Source: Oscillospiraceae bacterium (lineage in GTDB: Bacteria; Bacillota; Clostridia; Oscillospirales; Oscillospiraceae). Taken from it: a stretch of 7,024 bases of DNA. The stretch spans positions 1-7,024 of the forward strand of contig JAEEUX010000136.1 in the NCBI GenBank assembly GCA_016290695.1, read 5' to 3'. Positions 1 through 5,748 of the stretch are shown piece after piece. Numbering within the stretch: position 1 is the first letter of the stretch; every line of letters starts with the position of its first letter. The notes beneath the pieces are model-generated. The model saw only the letters and a program-made list of their open reading frames with translations. It searched no databases and was not told the origin of the DNA. Made by a program: the position numbers and the translations under genes.

Positions 1-6
1 CTGTGG

Positions 7-26
7 GCCGGGGGCTTGCCCCCGGC
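7..26. repeat. GC-rich inverted repeat, 9-bp perfect stem
   Basis: GCCGGGGGC (7-15) is separated by TT from its exact reverse complement (18-26). GTGG at 3-6 and CCAC at 34-37 could add a short outer stem. No T tract follows on either strand, so this does not look like an intrinsic terminator. It lies at the window edge, so whether it belongs to an upstream gene's 3' end cannot be seen. It is the first of three compact GC-rich hairpins within 200 bases and probably an intergenic repeat. Confidence 0.55.
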
Positions 27-72
27 ATGGCCCCCACCGCCTGTACAATGTAACATGGTTGATTATTGCCCT

Positions 73-100
73 GTAGGGAACGCCGTCCCCGGTGTTCCGC
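73..100 (+). repeat. GTAGGG-flanked intergenic hairpin repeat
   Basis: GTAGGG (73-78) leads into GGAACGCC (77-84), a 6-base loop (85-90) and GGTGTTCC (91-98), giving an 8-bp stem with one G-U pair. The same GTAGGG lead-in occurs on the opposite strand at 203-198, immediately before the hairpin at 178-199, so the two look like copies of one palindromic unit type in opposite orientations. Assignment to a dispersed repeat family is inferred; other genome copies are not visible here. Confidence 0.5.
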
Positions 101-167
101 ATGCAGGCACTCCGATTTTGCAAAAATAATATGCTTCATGCACGCCCAAGCATGCGCCAAACTCCAA

Positions 168-199
168 CAAAAAATCAGGCCGCACCTTCCGGTGCGGCC
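168..199 (-). terminator. Intrinsic terminator of the HEAT-like gene
   Basis: Read on the minus strand, a perfect 9-bp stem (GGCCGCACC with GGTGCGGCC, four-base loop, 178-199) is followed by TGA and then six T (169-174). It begins about 18 bases after the stop codon of the 553-218 gene, which is ideal placement for a Rho-independent terminator. GTAGGG at 203-198 precedes the stem, as in the hairpin at 73-100. Confidence 0.8.
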
Positions 200-217
200 C
201 TACGCTGTGTACAAAAA

Positions 218-553
218 TTATCTTGCCTTGGCTTCGTGAAGCTGGCTGAGTGCCTTGTCAATTGTATCGGCAAGCTCTGTGTCGGACTGGTCGATGCGGT
301 CCTTGAGCCAAATAAGGCGGGTGATCTGGCTGCCTATGTCGTGGCGGAGGCTTCCGAGGCCCTTGACTGCGGCGAGCTGTGCCTCTCTCTCCGGACGGGA
401 AAGAATGTCGACCAGAATGTTGTGCGCTTCCTCGGATTTTGCCGTGCCGCAGGCTGCGGCGACCTCGTCTACTACGGCGAGCTTTTTGCTTCTGCCGAGG
501 CGGGCAAGTCTTTTCCATTTTTTGTTTTCTACTAACTTCTGATAATCTGCCAT
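218..553 (-). CDS. Small HEAT-repeat-like protein of unknown function
   Basis: This encodes 111 aa starting MADYQKLVEN. The start at 553 is chosen because AGAGGG (568-563) lies nine bases upstream, and because the likely promoter -10 (658-653) puts transcription initiation downstream of the only longer in-frame ATG, at 661. The protein is alpha-helical, with no signal peptide or membrane segment, so it is probably cytosolic. Residues 41-70 (EEAHNILVDI, then REAQLAAVKGLGSL) have the alternating Leu/Ala helix-pair pattern of HEAT or PBS-lyase HEAT-like repeats. A basic N-terminal stretch (KKWKRLARLGRSKK, 11-24) precedes it and a further helix pair with DTELADTIDKALSQL follows. HEAT folds generally scaffold protein or nucleic-acid contacts; no catalytic motif is visible. 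It is monocistronic, divergent from rpmE, with its own promoter and terminator. The protein is real with good confidence, but its function is unknown. Confidence 0.82.
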   Translation of the reverse strand: MADYQKLVENKKWKRLARLGRSKKLAVVDEVAAACGTAKSEEAHNILVDILSRPEREAQLAAVKGLGSLRHDIGSQITRLIWLKDRIDQSDTELADTIDKALSQLHEAKAR

Positions 554-578
554 TTCGCGTATCCCTCTTTCGTTTTTA

Positions 579-632
579 CTGCGTGACGGGCGGGCATAAC
601 CCAGCGGAACGTGAGAAATGACCGTTACGCAG
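579..632 (-). other. Inverted repeat in the 5' leader of the HEAT-like gene
   Basis: CTGCGTGACGG (579-589) and CCGTTACGCAG (622-632) are complementary over 11 positions with one mismatch, enclosing 32 bases. The pair falls between the inferred transcription start (about 645) and the start codon at 553, so the mRNA leader could fold into a long stem just above the ribosome binding site. No known riboswitch motif is recognised. The function is unknown. Confidence 0.45.
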
Positions 633-652
633 CCATTTTGCGTTACAATATA

Positions 653-680
653 ATAATACACCCGAATTGTTACTCTTCAA
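653..680 (-). promoter_or_regulatory. Sigma-A-type promoter for the HEAT-like gene
   Basis: Reading the minus strand, TTGAAG (680-675) is followed after 16 bases by TATTAT (658-653). Transcription would start near 645, giving a leader of about 90 bases. Overlapping AT triplets allow the -10 to slide by a few bases. It is a sequence-based prediction only. Confidence 0.6.
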
Positions 681-783
681 ATTGAGAGGGTGTTAATTTT
701 GATTTCTTTTCCTTTAACTTTTGGTTAAATTTGCAAGGAAATATTTTCAAGCGCTCATTTTGCCTTTTCCTTCAAAAAAACTG

Positions 784-812
784 TTGCATTTTGAAAAGTT
801 ATGTGTTAGAAT
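784..812 (+). promoter_or_regulatory. rpmE: Sigma-A-type promoter for rpmE
   Basis: TTGCAT (784-789), a 17-base spacer and TAGAAT (807-812) form a near-consensus sigma-A promoter. Transcription should begin near 819, leaving a leader of about 54 bases before the ATG at 873. That leader contains a small possible hairpin, AATGG (825-829) with CCATT (836-840), and the ribosome binding site AGGTG near 860. Confidence 0.72.
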
Positions 813-872
813 ACTTTCGCTGTTAATGGCAAAATCCATTGATAAGCTTGTGAAGAAAGAGGTGAACAGTCA

Positions 873-1073
873 ATGAAGGAAGGTATCCATCCCGATTACC
901 AGCAAACCACTATCAAGTGCGTATGCGGAGAAGTCATCGAAACCGGCTCCACCAAGAAGGACATCAAGGTTGAGATTTGCTCCAAATGTCATCCGTTCTT
1001 TACAGGCAAGCAGAAGCTGGTCGATACCAGCGGTCGCGTTGATAAGTTCAACAAGAAGTTCGGTCTTAACTGA
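873..1073 (+). CDS. rpmE: 50S ribosomal protein L31, zinc-binding (C+) type
   Basis: This 66-residue protein matches L31 in length and sequence: it opens MKEGIHPDYQ, has the CVCGE and ICSKCHPFFTGKQK signatures, and ends with the GRVDKFNKKF box. Cysteines 16, 18, 36 and 39 form the CxC...CxxC set that binds zinc, so this is the C+ paralogue type and not the zinc-independent YtiA-like form. L31 sits on the large subunit and contributes to the bridge with the 30S subunit. AGGTG about 8 bases upstream supports the ATG. It has its own promoter (784-812) and a strong terminator (1089-1127), so it appears monocistronic. In related bacteria zinc-type L31 acts as a zinc reserve replaced under zinc limitation; whether that applies here cannot be seen. 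Confidence 0.97.
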   Translation: MKEGIHPDYQQTTIKCVCGEVIETGSTKKDIKVEICSKCHPFFTGKQKLVDTSGRVDKFNKKFGLN

Positions 1074-1088
1074 TTTAAAAGCATAAAG

Positions 1089-1127
1089 ATTGCCTTCCGT
1101 TTTTTTCGGGAGGCAATTTTATTTTTT
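1089..1127 (+). terminator. Intrinsic terminator after rpmE
   Basis: ATTGCCTTCCG (1089-1099) pairs with CGGGAGGCAAT (1107-1117) over 11 bp with one G-U pair, across an all-T 7-base loop. A T-rich tail (1117-1127) follows. It starts 16 bases after the rpmE stop. The sequence TTTTTTCGGG occurs twice, at 1101-1110 and 1122-1131, the second copy leading into the brnQ leader stem. Confidence 0.88.
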
Positions 1128-1128
1128 C

Positions 1129-1174
1129 GGGCAGCATCGCGTAGTTTTCGTGCCGGAATCGTGCGGTGTTGCCC
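1129..1174 (+). other. Long stem-loop in the brnQ leader
   Basis: GGGCAGCATCGC (1129-1140) pairs with GCGGTGTTGCCC (1163-1174) over 12 bp including two G-U pairs, with a 22-base loop. The stem ends nine bases before the brnQ GGAGG (1183-1187). No run of T follows, so it is not a second classical terminator. None of the T-box conserved sequence that often controls amino acid transporter genes is present. It could be a translational control element or a processing site; the role is unknown. Confidence 0.5.
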
Positions 1175-1193
1175 TATTCTTCGGAGGCTAATC

Positions 1194-2546
1194 ATGAAAG
1201 AAAAATTGTCGTTTAAGCAATCCGTCACCGTTGCGAGCATGCTTTTCGGCATGTTCTTCGGCGCGGGCAACCTTATCTTCCCCGTCCACATGGGGCAGCT
1301 TGCCGGAAGTAATGTCTGGCCCGCGATAATCGGCTTCATCATAACCGGCGTGGGGCTGCCGCTGCTCGGCGTCGCGGCGCTCGGCGTAAGCCGCAGCGAC
1401 GGCTTAAAGCAGCTCAGCGCGAGAACGGGCAAGGCTTACAGCTATTTCTTCACCTGCGCGCTGTACCTCACCATAGGGCCGTTTTTCGCCATCCCGCGCT
1501 GCGCGACGGTACCCTTCGCCGTGGGTCTCGCGCCGCTTTTCCCCTCCGCAGGAGCGCTGCCGCTGGCAGTTTTCACATTTGTATTCTTCGCCGTCGTGCT
1601 CTTTTTCTCGCTCAAGCCCAACGGCATACTCACATGGATAGGCAAGGTGCTCAACCCCGTCTTTCTTGTGTTCCTCGCCGTTCTCGTCCTGCGCGCGCTC
1701 ATAAGCCCGCTCGCCCCGGTCTCTTCCGTAACGCCTGACGCGAGCTACCAGTCCGGCGCGTTCTTCCGCGGCTTCCTTGAGGGCTACAACACCATGGACG
1801 CGCTGGCGGGCCTCGCCTTCGGCATAGTTGTGGTAAACGTAATACGCTCGCTCGGCGTAAACGAGCCGGGCGCAGTCGCGGCGAGCACCATCCGCTCCGG
1901 CGTATTCACCTGCGCGATAATGGCGGTCATCTACATCGCCGTCACCGTCGTCGGCGTGCAGAGCCGCGGTCTTTTTGAGATAAGCGAAAACGGCGGCATC
2001 GCCCTCGCGGACATTTCCTCGCACTATTTCGGGCGCGGCGGAACGGTCATCCTCACAGTTACCGTCGCCTTCGCCTGCCTCAAAACCGCTATCGGCCTCG
2101 TGACGAGCTGCGCGAAAAGCTTCACTGAAATGTTCCCCCGCAGCCCCGGTTACCGCTTTTGGGCCATCCTTTTCAGCGTTTTCTCCTTCCTTATAGCAAA
2201 CGTCGGCCTCACGGCGATAATCGAGTACGCCATCCCTGTGCTGATGTTCCTCTATCCGCTCGCAATCACGCTGATACTGCTTTCCCTTTTCGGCAGATTC
2301 TTCGGCTATGACCGCGCGGTCTACGTTTCCGTAACGGCCTTCACGCTCTTTGCCGCGATATTCGACCTTATCGCCGCGCTGCCGCAGGGCGTAAAGGACG
2401 CGCTCTCCCTCGGCGTCGTCACTGATGCGGCAGCAAAGTACCTCCCGCTCTATTCCCTCGGTCTCGGCTGGATATGCCCCGCCGCAGTCGGGCTCGCGCT
2501 TGGAATAGTGCTGCATATAACAAGAAAAAGCAAAAAGACAGTATAG
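1194..2546 (+). CDS. brnQ: Branched-chain amino acid:cation symporter, LIVCS family
   Basis: This encodes a 450-aa, strongly hydrophobic inner-membrane protein of the length usual for BrnQ (about 430-450 aa, 12 predicted helices). The family importers take up leucine, isoleucine and valine with Na+ (or H+). Diagnostic motifs are GMFFGAGNLIFP (19-30), TIGPFFAIPR (93-102), FLEGYNTMDALAGLAFG (194-210) and ACLKTAIGLVTSCAKSF (294-310). A basic tail, RKSKK, ends the protein. The start at 1194 is preferred over an in-frame GTG at 1161 because GGAGG (1183-1187) sits six bases upstream and family alignment begins near KLSFKQS; the 11 extra residues would also be encoded by the leader stem. No convincing promoter lies between the rpmE terminator and this gene, so transcription may come from a weak promoter or from read-through. 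Intact, no frameshift seen. Confidence 0.95.
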   Translation: MKEKLSFKQSVTVASMLFGMFFGAGNLIFPVHMGQLAGSNVWPAIIGFIITGVGLPLLGVAALGVSRSDGLKQLSARTGKAYSYFFTCALYLTIGPFFAIPRCATVPFAVGLAPLFPSAGALPLAVFTFVFFAVVLFFSLKPNGILTWIGKVLNPVFLVFLAVLVLRALISPLAPVSSVTPDASYQSGAFFRGFLEGYNTMDALAGLAFGIVVVNVIRSLGVNEPGAVAASTIRSGVFTCAIMAVIYIAVTVVGVQSRGLFEISENGGIALADISSHYFGRGGTVILTVTVAFACLKTAIGLVTSCAKSFTEMFPRSPGYRFWAILFSVFSFLIANVGLTAIIEYAIPVLMFLYPLAITLILLSLFGRFFGYDRAVYVSVTAFTLFAAIFDLIAALPQGVKDALSLGVVTDAAAKYLPLYSLGLGWICPAAVGLALGIVLHITRKSKKTV

Positions 2547-2565
2547 CATTTCGCAAAACCGCTTT

Positions 2566-2595
2566 AAAACGCCCCGCTCATCGGGGCGTTTTTTT
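2566..2595 (+). terminator. Intrinsic terminator after brnQ
   Basis: ACGCCCCG (2569-2576), loop CTCAT and CGGGGCGT (2582-2589) form a perfect 8-bp stem followed by a T run to 2595. It starts about 20 bases after the brnQ stop. The AAAA before the stem lengthens the duplex and gives only a short U tract on the other strand. Confidence 0.9.
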
Positions 2596-2598
2596 GAA

Positions 2599-2627
2599 TT
2601 GCCAATCCGATTGGGTTATGGTATAGT
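2599..2627 (+). promoter_or_regulatory. prmA: Sigma-A-type promoter of the prmA operon
   Basis: TTGCCA (2599-2604), 17-base spacer, TATAGT (2622-2627): a good sigma-A promoter placed directly after the brnQ terminator. The expected start is near 2634, giving a short leader of about 35 bases. The odd palindrome GTAAACTTTAC (2626-2636) spans the end of the -10 and the start site and might bind a regulator, though it is short. Confidence 0.75.
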
Positions 2628-2655
2628 AAACTTTACGGTATAAAACGACACACAC

Positions 2656-2660
2656 GGAGG
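2656..2660 (+). promoter_or_regulatory. prmA: Ribosome binding site that fixes the prmA start
   Basis: GGAGG lies two bases before the ATG at 2663, too close for initiation, but eight bases before the ATG at 2669, which is ideal. This selects the start giving MEWLEIS, matching the MKW-type N terminus of Gram-positive PrmA proteins. Confidence 0.8.
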
Positions 2661-2668
2661 AAATGGCT

Positions 2669-3610
2669 ATGGAATGGCTGGAAATAAGCATAGAAGCATA
2701 CGACGGGACGGAGGCGCTTGCAGACCTGCTCGACAATCTCGGCGTGACCGGGCTCGTTATCGAGGACGGCGAGGATTTTGAGCGCTTCATGGAGGATAAT
2801 CAGCAGTATTGGGATTATGTGGACGAAGAGCTCAGCCGGAAGATGGAGGGCAGGAGCCTTATTAAATTCTACCTTTCGGCGGACGACGAGGGCGCGGCGC
2901 AGCTCGCCGAGATTTCCGCCTCGCTCGAACCGATGGGCTACTTCCCCGTCGTCAACCGCGTTAAGGACGAGGACTGGGAAAACAACTGGAAGCAGTACTA
3001 TAAGCCCATTGAGGTCGGCCAAAAGCTGCTCATAGTCCCCGAATGGGAGGAAACGCCGGAAGCGGGCGGGCGGAGCGTGCTCAAGCTCAACCCCGGCCTT
3101 ATTTTCGGCACGGGCTCGCACCCGACTACGCGCATGTGCCTCGAAGCGCTTGAGCGCTTTGCCCCCGAGGCGGAGGCAGTGCTTGACCTCGGCTGCGGCA
3201 GCGGAATTCTCTCCATAGCCGCGCTCTGTCTCGGCGCAGGGCTCGCCGTCGGCTGCGACATAGACGCCAAGGCCCCGGACACCGCCATGACGAACGCCGC
3301 GCTCAACGGCATCGGCGCGGACAAATACACAGTCTACGCCGGGGACGCGACGCGCGACCTTTCCCTCCGCAAAAAGCTTTCCGCCCGGCAATACGACATT
3401 GTTCTCGCCAACATCGTCGCGGACGTCGTCATTTCCCTTGCGCCGGACGCGGCAAAATGGGTAAAGCAGGACGGAAAATTCATCTGCTCCGGCATCATCG
3501 ACGGACGCGAGGACGAGGTTTCCGCCGCGCTTGAACGCGCCGGCTTCACTGTTCTTGAGCATTACCACGTTGACGACTGGCACGCATATCTTGCGGAGGT
3601 TACGAAATGA
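2669..3610 (+). CDS. prmA: Ribosomal protein L11 methyltransferase
   Basis: This is a 313-aa class I SAM-dependent methyltransferase, close to the family's usual length of about 310. PrmA trimethylates lysines and the N terminus of ribosomal protein L11 in the cytoplasm. The N-terminal substrate-recognition domain (about 1-95) includes GVTGLVIED; the linker carries EDWENNWK (101-108). The catalytic domain shows NPGLIFGTGSHPTT (141-154), SAM motif I DLGCGSGILSIAA (173-185), the acidic CDID (196-199) and LANIVA (246-251), all expected PrmA signatures. It is first in an operon with the RNA methyltransferase and lipid kinase genes, its TGA overlapping the next ATG by four bases. In many Firmicutes prmA follows dnaJ and precedes rsmE; here neither is adjacent, although groESL lies about 2.3 kb downstream. 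Confidence 0.96.
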   Translation: MEWLEISIEAYDGTEALADLLDNLGVTGLVIEDGEDFERFMEDNQQYWDYVDEELSRKMEGRSLIKFYLSADDEGAAQLAEISASLEPMGYFPVVNRVKDEDWENNWKQYYKPIEVGQKLLIVPEWEETPEAGGRSVLKLNPGLIFGTGSHPTTRMCLEALERFAPEAEAVLDLGCGSGILSIAALCLGAGLAVGCDIDAKAPDTAMTNAALNGIGADKYTVYAGDATRDLSLRKKLSARQYDIVLANIVADVVISLAPDAAKWVKQDGKFICSGIIDGREDEVSAALERAGFTVLEHYHVDDWHAYLAEVTK

Positions 3611-4722
3611 TTTTTGCAGTTCCCTGTCTCTTCGGTCTTGAAGGTCTCGCGGCCGACGAGCTTAAATATATGGGCATGTCCGGCGTAAAGGCCGAAACGG
3701 GCCGCGTTCTCTTTGAAGGCGGCGCGTCGGAGCTTATTAAGGCTAATCTCTGGCTCCGCACGGGCGAGCGCGTCCAGATACTCATGGGCGAATTCCGCGC
3801 GCCGGATTTTGACGCGCTGTTTGAGGGCGTCGCCGCGTTGCCGTGGGAGAATTTTATCGACAAAAACGGGAGCTTCCCCGTAAAGGGAAGCTCACTCGGC
3901 AGCGCGCTCCACTCCATCCCGAGCTGCCAGAGCATCATCAAAAAGGCCGTCGTAAAGCGCCTTTCGGCTAAATACGGCATCTCGGAATTTCCCGAAACGG
4001 GCGCAAAATACCAAATCCGCTTCTCCATATTAAACGACACCGCTTCCCTTTACCTCGACACCACCGGCCCTGCGCTCCACAAGCGAGGCTACCGCCCGAA
4101 CGCGAACCTCGCTCCCCTGCGTGAAACGCTCGCCGCCGCGATGGTGAAGCTTTCCCGCTTCAAGGGGCGCGACGTTTTCTGCGACCCCTTCTGCGGCTCC
4201 GGAACGATAGCCATCGAAGCCGCGCTCGCGGCCCTCGGGCGCGCCCCGGGCATAAGCCGCCGCTTCGCCGCCGAGGAATGGCGGACAATCCCGCGCGAGC
4301 TGTGGCGCGACGCGAGAGAGGCGGCGCGGAGCGCGGAATACCGCGGAGATTACCGCATTTTTGCCTCGGACATAGACCCTGCCTGCATAGAGATAGCCCG
4401 CGAAAACGCCCGCCGCGCCGGGGTTGAGGAATACATCCGTTTCTCTTGTGCCGACGCGCTGAGCTTCACGCCGCCCGCAGAGGGGCCGGGCATAATCATG
4501 GCCAATCCTCCCTACGGTGAAAGACTTCTCGACGTAAAGCAGGCCGAGGATATTTACCGCGCGCTCGGCAAAATCTACCGCAGGCTCGATTCATGGAGCT
4601 TATATCTTCTCACCTCCGACCTTGATTTTGAGCGCTGCTTCGGCAAAAGCGCCGACAAACGCCGCAAGGTCTATAACGGCATGATCCAGTGCCAGCTATA
4701 TATGTATAAAGGTAAAAAGTAA
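3607..4722 (+). CDS. rlmL: THUMP-domain class I SAM-dependent 23S rRNA methyltransferase (RlmL/YpsC type)
   Basis: This encodes 371 aa, similar in size to B. subtilis YpsC and to the N-terminal half of E. coli RlmKL, which makes N2-methylguanine at 23S rRNA position 2445. The order of parts is an N-terminal ferredoxin-like/THUMP RNA-binding region (about 1-155), the family motif LHKRGYRP (157-164), then the Rossmann methyltransferase domain with motif I DPFCGSGT (193-200), SDID (254-257) and catalytic motif IV NPPYGER (300-306), the N-P-P-Y form used for exocyclic amine methylation. The C terminus keeps KVYNG (354-358) and QLYMYKGKK. The ATG overlaps the prmA stop as ATGA, and GGAGG (3595-3599) is seven bases upstream, so the two are translationally coupled. 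The guanine target is inferred from family membership; the symbol is by homology. Confidence 0.9.
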   Translation: MIFAVPCLFGLEGLAADELKYMGMSGVKAETGRVLFEGGASELIKANLWLRTGERVQILMGEFRAPDFDALFEGVAALPWENFIDKNGSFPVKGSSLGSALHSIPSCQSIIKKAVVKRLSAKYGISEFPETGAKYQIRFSILNDTASLYLDTTGPALHKRGYRPNANLAPLRETLAAAMVKLSRFKGRDVFCDPFCGSGTIAIEAALAALGRAPGISRRFAAEEWRTIPRELWRDAREAARSAEYRGDYRIFASDIDPACIEIARENARRAGVEEYIRFSCADALSFTPPAEGPGIIMANPPYGERLLDVKQAEDIYRALGKIYRRLDSWSLYLLTSDLDFERCFGKSADKRRKVYNGMIQCQLYMYKGKK

Positions 4723-4723
4723 T

Positions 4724-5638
4724 ATGAAAAACCTTTTTGTGATAAACCCCGTCGCCGGAAAGGGAGATAATCTCACGAGGCTCACGGCGGAAATACACTC
4801 CCTAATGTCCGGCCGCGGCGACTATGAGATATACGCGACGAAGGGTCCGCTCGACGCGGAGAACAAGGTAAAAACCGAAGCGAGCTCCGGCGAGGAGCTG
4901 CGTGTTTACGCCTGCGGCGGCGACGGGACCTTCAACGAATGCGTAAACGGCGCGGCGAGCTTTGAAAACGCCGCCGTAAGCTGCTTTGCCTGCGGCTCGG
5001 GCAACGACTTTGTCCGCATGTTCGGAAATGACGCGCCCCTGTTTTCGAGCCTCCCGGCGCTTATAAACGGCTCCGTCCGCAATATTGACATCATAAGCGT
5101 CGCCGGGCGCTATTGCGCCAACATCGCCTCCCTCGGCTTTGACGCGCGTGTGGGCACGGACGTTCACAAGTACACCAAGGGCTTTATTTCCGGCGGCTTT
5201 GCCTACATAGTCTCCCTCGTCGTAAACCTCATAAAAGGCATAAACAAGCCCCTGCGCCTTACCGTGAACGGCGAAACGCTGGACGGCGAATTTGCCCTCG
5301 TCTGCGCCTGCAACGGGCAGTATTACGGCGGCGGCTTCAATCCCGTGCCGGACGCCGTGCCGGACGACGGCTTCATCGACCTTTTGGCGGTCAGCAAGGT
5401 CAGCCGCGCGCGTTTCCTCGCGCTCGTCGGCAAGTACGCCAAGGGCAGATATGCCGAGATGACCGAAGTTATCCGCCATTTCCGCTGCCGCGAGGCCGAG
5501 TTTCAAAGCCCCGAAACCATCCCCGTCAATGTGGACGGCGAATGCGTTATGACAGCGGCCTCTTCCTTCCGCATCGTCCCCGGCGGGCTCCGTCTTATCG
5601 TTCCCGAGGGCGCGGAATATTTCTCCTCGCGCTCATGA
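4724..5638 (+). CDS. Diacylglycerol kinase family lipid kinase (DgkB/YegS/BmrU type)
   Basis: This is a 304-aa soluble lipid kinase of the DAGK catalytic-domain superfamily, of typical length. Members phosphorylate diacylglycerol or related lipids with ATP at the membrane surface; in Gram-positives DgkB recycles diacylglycerol to phosphatidic acid. Motifs: NPVAGKG (8-14), nucleotide-binding GGDGT (65-69), GSGNDFVR (91-98, the family GTGND box with Ser for Thr), SLGFDA (136-141), the DDGFIDL motif (214-220) and NVDGE (269-273). The exact lipid substrate cannot be assigned from sequence, so no symbol is given. It starts one base after the stop of the preceding gene. Its Shine-Dalgarno is weak (AAAGG, 4708-4712, eleven bases upstream), suggesting translational coupling. 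It is last in the prmA operon. Confidence 0.92.
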   Translation: MKNLFVINPVAGKGDNLTRLTAEIHSLMSGRGDYEIYATKGPLDAENKVKTEASSGEELRVYACGGDGTFNECVNGAASFENAAVSCFACGSGNDFVRMFGNDAPLFSSLPALINGSVRNIDIISVAGRYCANIASLGFDARVGTDVHKYTKGFISGGFAYIVSLVVNLIKGINKPLRLTVNGETLDGEFALVCACNGQYYGGGFNPVPDAVPDDGFIDLLAVSKVSRARFLALVGKYAKGRYAEMTEVIRHFRCREAEFQSPETIPVNVDGECVMTAASSFRIVPGGLRLIVPEGAEYFSSRS

Positions 5639-5748
5639 AAAATCGAGAAAAGCGCCGAAAGAGCGAGCATTTCAAAGCATTTTGTATGTTTTGGATGATT
5701 ATTCGGGACTGCGGTTGAAATTTTCTTTGTTTTTTTTTCAAATTAGGC
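5639..5748 (+). other. Spacer after the lipid kinase gene; no clear terminator
   Basis: This first part of the 304-base gap before groES has no gene. A run of nine T (5730-5738) occurs, but only a weak 5-bp pairing (CAAAG 5674-5678 with CTTTG 5725-5729) across a long loop precedes it, so I do not call an intrinsic terminator. The prmA operon may read through into groESL or end by another mechanism. Confidence 0.4.

Larger units (their letters stand above)
554..872. other. Divergent intergenic region between HEAT-like gene and rpmE
   Basis: This 319-base stretch has no supported gene. It holds the minus-strand leader of the HEAT-like gene (554 to about 646) with a long inverted repeat, the minus-strand promoter (653-680), an AT-rich core (about 681-783), and the rpmE promoter (784-812) and leader. 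A TTTAAC/GTTAAA inverted repeat with a 5-base spacer (713-729) lies between the two promoters; it could be an operator but is too short to call. Confidence 0.6.

Noticed and set aside
92..535. Plus-strand open frames over the HEAT-like gene
   Set aside because: They cross the terminator hairpin and lie antisense to a gene that has a promoter, ribosome binding site, coherent helical protein and terminator on the minus strand.
554..661. N-terminal extension of the HEAT-like protein to an ATG at 661
   Set aside because: The predicted -10 at 653-658 places the transcript start downstream of that ATG, the extra 36 residues are unlike the rest, and the start at 553 has its own ribosome binding site.
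713..729. TTTAAC/GTTAAA inverted repeat as an operator between the divergent promoters
   Set aside because: Only 6-bp arms in AT-rich DNA, no known regulator match; it is noted in the intergenic entry but not called as a site.
1161..1193. Upstream GTG start for brnQ
   Set aside because: No ribosome binding site in front of it; the ATG at 1194 has GGAGG at ideal spacing and fits the family N terminus.
1074..1193. T-box riboswitch upstream of brnQ
   Set aside because: The leader is too short and the conserved T-box sequence is absent.
1404..2549. Long open frame of 381 codons on the minus strand opposite brnQ
   Set aside because: Its translation is low-complexity and highly charged, with no recognisable family; it is an antisense shadow of GC-rich codons of brnQ, which has clear family motifs.
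2633..3583. Open frame of 316 codons on the minus strand opposite prmA
   Set aside because: Antisense shadow of prmA; no ribosome binding site or family motifs, and it would cross the prmA promoter region.
4802..5506. Open frame of 234 codons on the minus strand opposite the lipid kinase gene
   Set aside because: Alanine/valine-rich antisense shadow with no motifs; the plus-strand kinase motifs are unambiguous.
5674..5738. Terminator after the lipid kinase gene based on nine T
   Set aside because: Only a 5-bp stem with a loop of about 46 bases precedes the T run; not a credible intrinsic terminator.
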